Below, piece by piece: positions 1 through 10,585 of a DNA stretch of 64,000 nucleotides. How positions within the stretch are numbered: position 1 is the stretch's first letter; each line of letters begins with the position of its first letter. The translations under genes were made by a program, and so were the position numbers. This DNA is from Linum tenue (Eukaryota; Streptophyta; Magnoliopsida; Malpighiales; Linaceae). The DNA is taken from NCBI GenBank assembly GCA_946122785.1, contig CAMGYJ010000004.1, positions 14,654,150 to 14,718,149 of the forward strand, given 5' to 3'. The notes below the pieces were generated by a model that was not told the origin of the DNA, made no database searches, and saw nothing but the letters and a program-made list of their open reading frames with translations.

Positions 1-182
1 GCTGACGAAATCAATGACGGCTGCTGAGAAGGATGCCCAATCCGTGCAGTAGAAGGCGGTCGCGGGAGGAGCTGCAAGTTAGGCTGGTAATGGAGAAGAG
101 ATGGTGACTGCGGCGACTGTACCGACAAAGCCAACCCAGGCCACCACCATCAGCGGCCAGCAAAGGACGCCCAGAGGGCGTC

Positions 183-2170
183 GTGGAGGACCTGACGGAA
201 GAAGATGACCTTCGCACAATCTTGAAGAAGGTGCTGATCTCGCAGAAGATGATGGCGCGGGATTTGGAAGCTCGTCGGGCAGACTTTCAGGAGATTTGGC
301 GGGCTATTCATAATCAGGAAGCTCGTCAGGCAGACTCGCAGGAGGTTTGGAAGGCGATTGTCGAGCTAAAGGAGTTTGTGATGCAGCGACATGGGCAACC
401 GCCGAGTCAGACGGAGCCGCAGGGCGCCAGCGGCGATCATGGCGGCGGGGAGGCGGCGGACGACGGTGGCCAAGGGGCGGCACTGGTCGCAGGCTCCGCA
501 TTGGCGGGGGGCGGTGCTGCATCGACGACCGAGGCGCCTCGGCCAGGGTTTGGCTCGTCTGGGCCCAACATCGAAGCGGGCATGTTACCTACCACCACGG
601 CCCAACAGCTGGCGGCCCGCAAGGGTAAGGCCAAGATGCCTGGCTACGACATCGATGGGCCTCCGACGATTGATGGCTCGGAGATGGGCGGGCGAGTTGC
701 GGGGGATGGCAATGGGCTTGGATGGCTCGGCCTCGATGATGAGGCCGAAGATGACGGGCTCAGCTTGGGGGACCGACGGGCCTACCCAGTCATGGACCAG
801 AGGAGTGGCGGACCGGGCCGGGCGGTTGACCCAACCGGTCGGATGGGGTCGGCTCCTGTGGGGCTGACCGGTACTGGTCGGACCAAACCGGGTTGACCTG
901 TAGGTGGTCGGACCAAGCCGGGTCGAACCGAAGGCGGACAGACCGAGCAGGGTCGAATGGAAGGCGGGCATACCGAACCGATTTGGACCGGAGTGGGTCG
1001 AACTAGGCCTAGGTGGACCAATTCGGGTCGACCCGAGGTGGGTCGAACCGGACATCGACCCAACCCAACTGACCAGCCGCCGGGTAGAGCGGACAGGGGG
1101 TCCGCGACTGGAGAGGGCCATATGGAGACCCAGAAGCCCCGAGATGGTACCAGGACCAACAGGGCGGCTATCAGGGGTGCTACGGACCTGGGTACTCGAA
1201 CCCCGGGCAGGGATTCTCGCACGGGCAGCCATGGAAAACACCGGGTGAGGACAGGTATGGTTCGTACTACCCTACTTATGAGGGTACTGATGGCATAGTG
1301 TTCCGAGCTAAGCCTCCCACCATTGAGTTTCCAAGATTCAATGGGCAAGAGGACGCAGGTCTTTGGTTGTATGCAGCTGAGCGGTGGTTTAAAAACCACT
1401 CGATTCCAGAAGAGAGGAAAGCTTACCTGGCATCCTTCTACTTGGAGGGTGACGCACTGCAGTGGTGGGAATGGATGCAGAGATCCTATGCGGCAGTAGA
1501 GACCTTGATCACCTGGCCCATGTTTCAAGAGGAGCTCAGATATCAGTTCGGAAAATCAGAAGGGTGGGCACCAGATCAGTTCGCGAAGCTAAAGCAAATC
1601 GTCACGGTGGCCGACTATCGCGCTGAGTTCTTCAAGCTGGGTAACCAGTGCAGGGGAGTGCCCGAGGAGACACTGGTGGGGTTGTGCATGGCAGGCCTCA
1701 AGCCCGAGATAGTGGCGGCAGTCAGAGTGTTCGAGCCGGATTCTCTGAAGGCTGTTTTTCGTCTTGCAGGTCACAAAGAGGAAGAACTGGCCAGCTGGAA
1801 GAGCACCATTGGCCGTTACCCGAGGTCAAGCGGAGGGGGCGGGAGCGGTGGAGCTGGTGGCAGCAGTGGAGCTAGCGGCAACGGGGAAGGAGCCGCGGCA
1901 GGCAAAGCTTCTGAAGCTTATATCGGGGGTGGAAATGCGGCGCCAGTTACCAGAGTGGGGCCACGAGCCATACCTAAGGGGTTCGTGCGACTTTCGCCGG
2001 CTGAGATCGGACAAAAGAGGCGGGAGGGTAAGTGCTTCAACTGCGATGGTCGATTCACCATTGACCATCAATGCTCAAAGCCGAACCTGATGATGCTCGT
2101 CGGACGCTGGGAAGACGAAGCCGAGGATGCCGCGGAGGACGTCGGAAATGGCGAAGAGGAGAACCAGTGA
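183..2170 (+). pseudogene. gag: Ty3/gypsy gag polyprotein, broken
   Basis: Gag forms the virus-like particle that packages the element RNA. The N-terminal part (183-896) is charged, with a heptad-like helix containing two similar segments, EARRADFQEIW and EARQADSQEVW, and then a Gly/Ala/Pro-rich linker. An in-frame TGA lies at 894-896. The same frame stays open to about 1298 through a GRTKPG/GRTEG-like degenerate repeat. A frameshift in 900-1140 moves the reading to the frame open until 2170. That part carries the retrotransposon gag domain (FNGQEDAGLWLYAAERWF, then GDALQWWEWM, then LKQIVTVADYRAEF) and ends in a zinc knuckle, CFNCDGRFTIDHQC. No normal ATG is evident at 1298, so I treat the whole as one decayed protein. 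The start at 183 is also a GTG, so the true N-terminus is uncertain. Confidence 0.85.
840..1110 (+). repeat. GGTCGAACC/GGTCGGACC degenerate minisatellite inside gag
   Basis: Short units built on GGTCGGACC, GGTCGAACC and GGGTCGACC recur about every 12-30 bases. In the gag frame they encode repeated Gly-Arg-Thr-Lys/Glu-Pro-type peptides. The stop at 894 and the gag frameshift both lie in or next to this tract, which suggests slippage in the repeat broke the gene. Confidence 0.6.
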
Positions 2171-2233
2171 GCTGGAGGAACAACCTTGGGGACAAGGTTG
2201 CTTTTCGAAGAAAGCGGGGATGATGAGAACTTG

Positions 2234-4102
2234 TGTCACACCCCGACATTTGGGTCTAGGTTCGACCGAACAGTTGGATCGACGAATAAGTACAAAGCAT
2301 GAAAATTATAAATTAGAATAATAATAATAATAATATTAATAAGTAATATTGTTATTATTATCATCATCCTACTAATGACCATCACCATCAGCTGTCGTTT
2401 TCCCTAACAGAAGGAGAAAAGAAAAAAAAATTATTAAGACCCTAAAACCGTTACACCCCATCACTCTCTCTGACTCTTCCTCTCTCTCTCTCCCTAACGT
2501 GCCCAACAATAAAACCCCATCAATTCACACTTCCCTTCTCTTATACGTAGCAGCGGAAGTCAAGAAATAAGCGTAAAACTAAACCCAGCACCCACCCGAC
2601 CTCTCTTACTCTCGGCGCCAGTCCTCTCCGTCGACAGCAGCATCGCACGCCACCGATAGACTCGGCCGCCTCTATCCCGAACGCAACCGTAGCAGCGACT
2701 CAACCCATCGTAACCATCATCGATGTCAGCGCCCTCTCCTGACGTTGTAGTGCCGACTTCGACCATTCTTTGAGTGGTGGGTATCATCGCGAAGAGGACA
2801 ATCCCAGGATCATCAACATGTCGATGAAATCGGATTCTGACGTCGGACGAGGGAGAAACGAGCATCGAAAGTTTGGATGAAAAATTGTCAAGTTCAGGTA
2901 CCATTATGGACAATTCAAAAAGTTGGTGGATTATTTCAGAAATTTTACAGAGGGGTCGTGGTCAACTATGTTGACTGGAAAAATTGCAAAATCGGTACCT
3001 GGTACTTTTAAACTGACAGAATGTTTATTTTGGTCATTACTCGATCAATTGACGTCCAAACGAGGAACCGCCAGCGCCTACGGAATCGTAGAAGCGAGGG
3101 GAATGTTATATCAGGGAGTTTTGGAATTTTCAGAGTCTAAGCAGAGTCATCTTTTCGAGGTGAGTGTAAAGGGGGTAAAATCTCTGTCGAGGTCTTTTAG
3201 TTTATGTCTTTTAATACAGTTATGTTATTTAATTTTCAAGTAAGCGCGATTATGTGTGTGAGGTATCCCACCGCCTACTTAAGGTGGAGGCACGCGTTGT
3301 GCTATGCATGTGTGTGTGTTTATGCGTATGGATGATGGTAATTGAACCCCCGGGCGGTTGGGCCAATACTGGACGCGGTAGATGGTCGGGTCACTACTGG
3401 ACGGCGAGACGTAACGCAGTAGTTGACGGGCATGGACTGGACGGCGAGACGTAACGCAGTGCCATTGCCGAGTATGGGTATGCAACCGGACGGCGAGACG
3501 TAACGCGTTTGGCATATTAGGGTAGGACACCGGACGGCGAGACGTAATGCGGTGGTCCTAGTGTTTTGTGTTTGAGTTAAGGATAGAAGTTGAGAACTTC
3601 TATGAGTTAATGTTGAAATGAGTTATTAAGGATGAAAGTGAGAACGACTTTCATTTAAGGAAAGGAAACGTTAATAACGTGTTTTAGTAAGGAGGTTGCT
3701 TAGGGCAAGACCTTAGGAAGTAACGACGAGACTGACCCCTTCTCACTCACCAGGTTTAGGAAGGGTTAGCAAAGGTGGATCCCGAGAAGAGGCAGTGTGA
3801 GGCGAGATGCTGCACCAGCATGGACGAGACCTCAAGGAACTCAACCAGGAGTTAGAGCTAGAGTTAGTTTAATTATTTTGTTTATGGTTATGAGTATATG
3901 TACTGGAGATTCAAAGTTCAAGATTCTGTGTTAAGTTGTTTGAAGTATTTGAGATTGAGATTTTGCCCAAGTGTTGGGGATTTTTGGTTTAAAATTATTA
4001 AATAAAGTCAGTTTGTTATTTTAAAAGTGGTTTGGGTTGCTCCGGAGTAACCGGTTTTCGGTTCGAGTTATGGTTTGTTTCAAAAAGAGTCGGGACGTTT
4101 CA
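2234..4102 (+). repeat. LTR A of the array (full length)
   Basis: The LTR is 1869 bp, starts TGTCACACC and ends GACGTTTCA just before the primer site. It contains an AAT microsatellite near 2320, a CT-rich tract near 2465-2495, and a cluster of four GGACGGCGAGACGTAACGC repeats at 3399-3553. Small open frames in both directions recur in every copy because the copies are nearly identical. They match no family I recognise. Confidence 0.9.
3399..3553 (+). repeat. Four-copy CpG-rich LTR motif GGACGGCGAGACGTAACGC
   Basis: Copies start near 3399, 3439, 3488 and 3532, spaced 40-49 bp. The cluster recurs in LTRs B-E. In reverse orientation it is also in the diverged LTRs at 23979-25668 and 25800-27479. 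Conservation between two diverged LTR groups suggests a regulatory or structural role. That role is inference. Confidence 0.8.
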
Positions 4103-5144
4103 TTTTGGTATCAGAGCCGACACTCCTCTGTTCCTTGGTCTCCAAGGAATACTGGAGCGACGATCTGAGTTTTTCAAGGTTTACGTTTTTAAAGGAAAGG
4201 AAAAAGGGTTGTCAGGTTAAAGGTTTGGCCAAACGAGTCAGAGTTCTTTTGAGGATTTTAGAATCTCCAATTTATACTCAAATCATGATTAGGGATATAA
4301 CTCCACGAGACAGTACGGGGTTTTGACACGTCTCGGGAAGGAGAAACAGCAGATCCTTAGAGGATCGTTTAGTGAAACCTCTTCATGAGTGAGAAGAGGA
4401 GGGTCAAGGTAGCTCATATTCTATGGAGATGTGAGCTGATCAGAATAAGGTTCAGGACGGTGCCGAGTATCTAGTACGTCGACAGGCAATGGCCAAGGAG
4501 TTATGAGAAATGGCGGCCATCATCGAGAGGAAAAGATGCAAAGAGGATTCGCAAAGATCAAGATGGTCGAGCTTAGGGTGTGACCCCAGGGAGCAATGGA
4601 AAGTTAGGCTTTGAGTAACGATGGGAGCATATAAGGATGAATGAGAATAGGTCTTAAGGCGTCCGACAAGTCTTCAAGGAGCCCGGCGACAAGTGTTGGA
4701 AAGGAGGAGTCATTCAACGAGATAGACGGTGTAAAGAATGAGGCTTGGAGAAGTCAGGATCAACAAATTTCGAGGTCGAAATTTTTCTTAAGGGGGGAGG
4801 AAATGTGATACCTCGACTTTGATTTAAGGTCCAACAACAAGTACTAAGTGAGCCGGACCGATAAATTGAATTGAAATTTTGTCCCGCGGTGCAAGTTCGA
4901 GGATTTAAAAGGGACAAATAGCCACTCAAAGCTAATCGATGCTAACGAGTTTGGGAGAATATCTTTTGGTGGCCAAGAGGAAAAGTAGGAAGTGAGGTAG
5001 ACAATGCGGGACAAGCAGCGGACCTCATCAAAGTTCGTATAGTGGGGGTAAATTCTTGAGGCGCCAGGAAGTACAAGAATGAGGAGTATGGGAGAATGAG
5101 TCAGAGCAAATTTCGGGGACGAAATTTTATAAGGGTGGAGGAAA
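4103..5144 (+). other. Non-coding internal region I
   Basis: The region is about 1.04 kb with no long open frame. A decayed gag-N-terminus-like stretch may lie near 4470-4540. Two similar polypurine-tract modules are present. The first (4764-4803) is followed by TGTGATACCTCGAC, which looks like the LTR start of a different family. The second (5108-5144, TTTCGGGGACGAAATTTT then AAGGGTGGAGGAAA) directly precedes LTR B. The region may therefore be a fusion of two gypsy 3' ends. Confidence 0.75.
4106..4117 (+). promoter_or_regulatory. tRNA-Met primer-binding site of internal region I
   Basis: TGGTATCAGAGC lies three bases after the LTR A end. This is the usual primer site of plant LTR elements using initiator tRNA-Met, and it fixes the LTR boundary and orientation. 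Confidence 0.9.
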
Positions 5145-6119
5145 TGTCACACCCCGACATTTGGGTCTAGGTTCGACCGAACAGTTGGATCGACGATTAC
5201 GTACAAAGCATGAAAATTATAAATTAGAATAATAATAATAATAATAAGTAATATTGTTATTATTATCATCATCCTACTAATGACCATCACCATCAGCTGC
5301 CGTTTTCCCTAGCAGAAGGAGAAAAGAAAAAAAAAATTATTAAGACCCTAAAACCGTTACACCCCATCACTCTCTCTGACTCTTCCTCTCTCTCTCTCCC
5401 TAACGTGCCCAACAATAAAAACCCATCAATTCAGACTTCCCTTCTCTTATACGTAGCAGCGGAAGTCAAGAAAGAAGCGTAAAACTAAACCCAGCACCCA
5501 CCCGACCTCTCTTACTCTCGGCGCCAGTTCTCTCCGTCGACAGCAGCATCGCACGCCACCGATAGACTCGGCCGCCTCTATCCCGAACGCAACCGTAGCA
5601 GCGACTCAACCCATCATAACCATCATCGATGTCAGCGCCCTCTCCTGATGTTGTAGTGCCGACTTCGACCATTCTTTGAGTGGTGGGTATCATCGCGAAG
5701 AGGACAATCCCAAGATCATCAACATGTCGATGAAATCGGATTCTGACGTCGGACGAGGGAGAAACGAGCATCGAAAGTTTGGATGAAAAATTGTCAAGTT
5801 CAGGTACCATTATGGACAATTCAAAAAGTTGGTGGATTATTTCAGAAATTTTACAGAGGGGTCGTGGTCAACTATGTTGACTGGAAAAATTGCAAATTCG
5901 GTACCTGGTACTTTTAAACTGACAGAATGTTTATTTTGCTCATTACTCGATCAATTGACGTCCAAACGAGGAACCGTCAGCGCCTACGGAATCGTAGAAG
6001 CGAGGGGAATGTTATATCAGGGAGTTTTGGAATTTTTAGAGTCTAAGCAGAGTCATCTTTTCGAGGTGAGTGTAAAGGGGGTAAAATCTCTGTCGAGGTC
6101 TTTTAGTTTATATCTTTTA

Positions 6120-7508
6120 GGGCTAATACCACTACAACACCCGAACTATCGCGAAAATGCCATTTATGTCCTATTGTTTTAAATATTCCATTCATGTCCT
6201 GAACTTTGATACTTTGTGTCATTTGTATCCTGACTGTTTCGTTGACCGTTAAAGATAACGGTTGACCAAACGGTGGTCAAAGCAAAGTTGACTATTGTTG
6301 ACGTGGCAAAATTGTGGTTGCCACATAGATGCCACATCATTGAAACCTCATATTTTTAATTTAAATTAAATAAAAAATATTTTTTTTTGTAAATTTAACT
6401 TTATTATTAAGCCAAAAATTAAAAAAAACTCTTGGTATTCTTCTTCTCTACCAATTCACCCTCTCTAATAAATCTCCCAAGCCAGAAAATCTGCCCACCA
6501 GTTGAGACCCGCTCCCGTGATTCCGACAGATGATTGCAACTGAAGCTTGTTGTCGTTCACATAGGGGAGGATGGATCTGGTCTGGTAGCAAAACAGATCA
6601 AATTTCAAAGATGAAAAAATAACCTAGGCACCAGATCGAATCCCCAGGCCTAGTGTTTTTACGGCGACGGAGAACCTTGAGGAAGATACAGCAGAGGTGG
6701 AGGAACCGGGAGAGGTAGTAGGCGTAGGCCCAGAAGAAGACGCGTGCCGATGGGGAAGCATAAGAGCCATTGGATGGCGTTGTAGTTCTTCGTACGGCGA
6801 CGCCACAACCAGCGGGTCTCGGGAATCTCGACGGCGGAAGAAAGAGGGTGCCGCCGAAGATGTTGGCGGAGATCAGGGGCACGATGATCACCAATTACCT
6901 CACGAATCCCCTGTTCTCATTTTGCGGATTCGACTTCTTTTACAAAAAGAAACCCCCAATTTCCATCTTGAGGGGGCATTCGTTCTCTCCTAACTAGAAA
7001 AGAGGATTTGAATCTTTGCAACTGGGATTTAAATGGAGGGACTGGTGATTCTCTGTTCAATCATGGATTAGGGATCTGGGAGGCCATATAATTGGGGAAG
7101 AAGGAGGGGAGTAGATCGACGGTGAGGGAGATAGGGTGGAGGAGGGAGTAGATCGACAGGGTATTGGGGTTGTTTAAGAGGATTGGGGGTTTGGTGGGTT
7201 ACGTTTCTGTTAAAATGTAGAGATTTGTGTGGGTGGGATGAAGGGATTAGTGGGTTAGGTTTTTATTTTATTTTATATTTTAATTATTTCCTTTTTCTTA
7301 TTTTATTAATATTAGATGGAAAAAATTAATATTAAAAATTCCACGTCAGATGCCACATCAGTGCTGACTAGATTTTCTGTTAAGAACTAACGGTCAACAA
7401 AAGTCAACACTAACGGAATCATAGTTCAGGACACAGATGGAATATTGGAAACAATAGGACATAAGTGGCATTTTCGCGATAGTTCGGGTGTTGTAGTGGT
7501 ATTAGCCC
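6120..7508. mobile_element. Pack-MULE inserted in LTR B
   Basis: The element is 1389 bp with inverted ends that start GGGCTAATACCACTACAAC and match for well over 90 bp. It is flanked by a perfect 9 bp duplication, TATCTTTTA (6111-6119 and 7509-7517). LTRs A, C, D and E show the uninterrupted site, which confirms the insertion. TSD length and long TIRs indicate the Mutator superfamily. There is no transposase; the interior carries a gene fragment. It belongs to the same family as 40790-42068. Confidence 0.92.
6598..6894 (-). pseudogene. Captured fatty-acid-elongase-like (ELO/HOS3 type) fragment
   Basis: On the minus strand the open frame contains RVFFWAYAYYLSRFLHL followed by KVLRRRKNT. This resembles the membrane segment of plant ELO-type (GNS1/SUR4, HOS3-like) 3-ketoacyl-CoA synthases acting in the ER. 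A neighbouring frame just upstream reads IPETRWLWRRRTKNYNAIQW and then LLCFPIGTR, which fits the preceding part of the same family, so a small indel lies near 6750. Only a fraction of the gene is present, with no catalytic HxxHH box seen. The family call is from memory of motif style and needs a protein search. Confidence 0.5.
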
Positions 7509-8334
7509 TATCTTTTAATACAGTTATGTTATTTAATTTTCAAGTAAGCGCGATTATGTGTGTGAGGTATCCCACCGCCTACTTAAGGTGGAGGCACGCG
7601 TTGTGCTATGCATGTGTGTGTGTTTATGCGTATGGATGATGGTAATTGAACCCCCGGGCGGTTGGGCCACTACTGGACGCGGTAGATGGTCGGGTCACTA
7701 CTGGACGGCGAGACATAACGCAGTAGTTGACAAGCATGGACTGGACGGCGAGACGTAACGCAGTGCCATTGCCGAGTATGGGTATGAAACCAGACGGCGA
7801 GACGTAACGCGGTTGGCATATTAGGGTAGGACACCGGACGGCGAGACGTAACGCGGTGGTCCTAGTGTTTTGTGTTTGAGTTAAGGATAGAAGTTGAGAA
7901 CTTCTATGTGTTAATGTTGAAATGAGTTATTAAGGATGAAAGTGAGAACGACTTTCATTTAAGGAAAGGAAACGTTAATAACGTGTTTTAGTAAGGAGGT
8001 TGCTTAGGGCAAGACCTTAGGAAGTAACGACGAGACTGACCCCTTCTCACTCACCAGGTTGAGGAAGGGTTAGCAAAGGTGGATCCCGAGAAGAGGCAGT
8101 GTGAGGCGAGATGCTGCACCAGCATGGACGAGACCTCAAGGAACTCAACCAGGAGTTAGAGCTAGAGTTAGTTTAATTATTTTGTTTATGGTTATGAGTA
8201 TATGTACTGGAGATTCAAAGTTCAAGATTCTGTGTTAAGTTGTTTTAAGTATTTGAGATTGAGATTTTGCCCAAGTGTTGGGGATTTTTGGTTTAAAATT
8301 ATTAAATAAAGTCAGTTTGTTATTTTAAAAGTGG

Positions 8335-8564
8335 CAAATAGCCACTCAAAGCTAATCGATGCTAACGAGTTTGGGAGAATATCTTTTGGTGGCCAAGAGG
8401 AAAAGTAGGAAGTGAGGTAGACAATGCGGGACAAGCAGCGGACCTCATCAAAGTTCGTATAGTGGGGGTAAATTCTTGAGGCGCCAGGAAGTACAAGAAT
8501 GAGGAGTATGGGAGAATGAGTCAGAGCAAATTTCGGGGACGAAATTTTATAAGGGTGGAGGAAA
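8335..8564 (+). other. Internal region II, deleted form
   Basis: Only the last 230 bp of the internal region remain, from CAAATAGCCACTC to the polypurine tract before LTR C. The primer site and 884 bp of sequence present in copies I and IV are missing. Confidence 0.85.
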
Positions 8565-10355
8565 TGTCACACCCCGACATTTGGGTCTAGGTTCGACCGA
8601 ACAGTTGGATCGACGATTATGTACAAAGCATGAAAATTATAAATTAGAATAATAATAATAATAATAAGTAATATTGTTATTATTATCATCATCCTACTAA
8701 TGACCATCACCATCAGCTGCCGTTTTCCCTAGCAGAAGGAGAAAAGAAAAAAAAATTATTAAGACCCTAAAACCGTTACACCCCATCACTCTCTCTGACA
8801 CTTCCTCTCTCTCTCTCCCTAACGTGCCCAACAATAAAACCCCATCAATTCACACTTCCCTTCTCTTATACGTAGCAGCGGAAGTCAAGAAAGAAGCGTA
8901 AAACTAAACCCAGCACCCACCCGACCTCTCTTACTCTCGGCGCCAGTTCTCTCCGTCGACAGCAGCATCGCACGCCACCGATAGACTCGGCCGCCTCTAT
9001 CCCGAACGCAACCGTAGCAGCGACTCAACCCATCATAACCATCATCGATGTCAGCGCCCTCTCCTGATGTTGTAGTGCCGACTTCGACCATTCTTTGAGT
9101 GGTGGGTATCATCGCGAAGAGGACAATCCCAAGATCATCAACATGTCGATGAAATCGGATTCTGACGTCGGACGAGGGAGAAACGAGCATCGAAAGTTTG
9201 GATGAAAAATTGTCAAGTTCAGGTACCATTATGGACAATTCAAAAAGTTGGTGGATTATTTCAGAAATTTTACAGAGGGGTCTTGGTCAACTATGTTGAC
9301 TGGAAAAATTGCAAATTCGGTACCTGGTACTTTTAAACTGACAGAATGTTTATTTTGGTCATTACTCGATCAATTGACGTCCAAACGAGGAACCGTCAGC
9401 GCCTACGGAATCGTAGAAGCGAGGGGAATGTTATATCAGGGAGTTTTGGAATTTTCAGAGTCTAAGCAGAGTCATCTTTTCGAGGTGAGTGTAAAGGGGG
9501 TAAAATCTCTGTCGAGGTCTTTTAGTTTATATCTTTTAATACAGTTATGTTATTTAATTTTCAAGTAAGCGCGATTATGTGTGTGAGGTATCCCACCGCC
9601 TACTTAAGGTGGAGGCACGCGTTGTGCTATGCATGTGTGTGTGTTTATGCGTATGGATGATGGTAATTGAACCCCCGGGCGGTTGGGCCACTACTGGACG
9701 CGGTAGATGGTCGGGTCACTACTGGACGGCGAGACGTAACGCAGTAGTTGACAAGCATGGACTGGACGGCGAGACGTAACGCAGTGCCATTGCCGAGTAT
9801 GGGTATGCAACCAGACGGCGAGACGTAACGCGGTTGGCATATTAGGGTAGGACACCGTACGGCGAGACGTAACGCGGTGGTCCTAGTGTTTTGTGTTTGA
9901 GTTAAGGATAGAGGTTGAGAACTTCTATGAGTTAATGTTGAAATGAGTTATTAAGGATGAAAGTGAGAACGACTTTCATTTAAGGAAAGGAAACGTTAAT
10001 AACGTGTTTTAGTAAGGAGGTTGCTTAGGGCAAGACCTTAGGAAGTAACGACGAGACTGACCCCTTCTCACTCACCAGGTTGAGGAAGGGTTAGCAAAGG
10101 TGGATCCCGAGAAGAGGCAGTGTGAGGCGAGATGCTGCACCAGCATGGACGAGACCTCAAGGAACTCAACCAGGAGTTAGAGCTAGAGTTAGTTTAATTA
10201 TTTTGTTTATGGTTATGAGTATATGTACTGGAGATTCAAAGTTCAAGATTCTGTGTTAAGTTGTTTTAAGTATTTGAGATTGAGATTTTGCCCAAGTGTT
10301 GGGGATTTTTGGTTTAAAATTATTAAATAAAGTCAGTTTGTTATTTTAAAAGTGG
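8565..10355 (+). repeat. LTR C, 3'-truncated
   Basis: The LTR is 1791 bp, nearly identical to A, D and E, and truncated at the same base as LTR B. Because B and C share one deletion junction, one unit was copied from the other after the deletion occurred. Confidence 0.88.
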
Positions 10356-10585
10356 CAAATAGCCACTCAAAGCTAATCGATGCTAACGAGTTTGGGAGAA
10401 TATCTTTTGGTGGCCAAGAGGAAAAGTAGGAAGTGAGGTAGACAATGCGGGACAAGCAGAGGACCTCATCAAAGTTCGTATAGTGGGGGTAAATTCTTGA
10501 GGCGCCAGGAAGTACAAGAATGAGGAGTATGGGAGAATGAGTCAGAGCAAATTTCGGGGACGAAATTTTATAAGGGTGGAGGAAA
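10356..10585 (+). other. Internal region III, deleted form
   Basis: It has the same structure as 8335-8564 and ends in the polypurine tract AAGGGTGGAGGAAA before LTR D. There is no coding capacity. Confidence 0.85.

Larger units (their letters stand above)
1..2220 (+). mobile_element. Ty3/gypsy retrotransposon, gag-bearing remnant
   Basis: The left edge of the window lies inside a Ty3/gypsy element read on the plus strand. Only gag is present; protease, reverse transcriptase, RNase H and integrase are absent. After the gag stop there is a short purine-rich stretch at about 2204-2220 that could be the polypurine tract, followed by TGATGAGAACTTG, which would be a normal LTR start (TG). That LTR is interrupted at 2234 by the tandem array and probably continues at 15149. 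The pol deletion and the LTR assignment are inference; the gag homology is clear. Confidence 0.75.
5145..8334 (+). repeat. LTR B, 3'-truncated and interrupted by a Pack-MULE
   Basis: This is the same LTR as copy A, split by the element at 6120-7508. It ends at TTTTAAAAGTGG (8334), where it is fused directly to CAAATAGCC of the internal region. The last 72 bp of the LTR and the primer site are therefore missing. LTR C has the same junction. Confidence 0.88.

Noticed and set aside
585..1528. Long reverse frames (218 and 248 residues) opposite gag
   Set aside because: Shadow frames of GC-rich gag coding sequence and its repeats; composition is low-complexity Pro/Gly/Ser/Arg.
2560..3243. 117-residue reverse and 106-residue forward frames repeated in every LTR
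   Set aside because: They persist only because the LTR copies are nearly identical. No domain, no start context, and LTR position; the diverged LTRs F1 and F2 do not keep them.
3399..3553. Regular 19-base repeats with spacers, CRISPR-like at first sight
   Set aside because: Plant LTR context, degenerate repeats, no cas genes.
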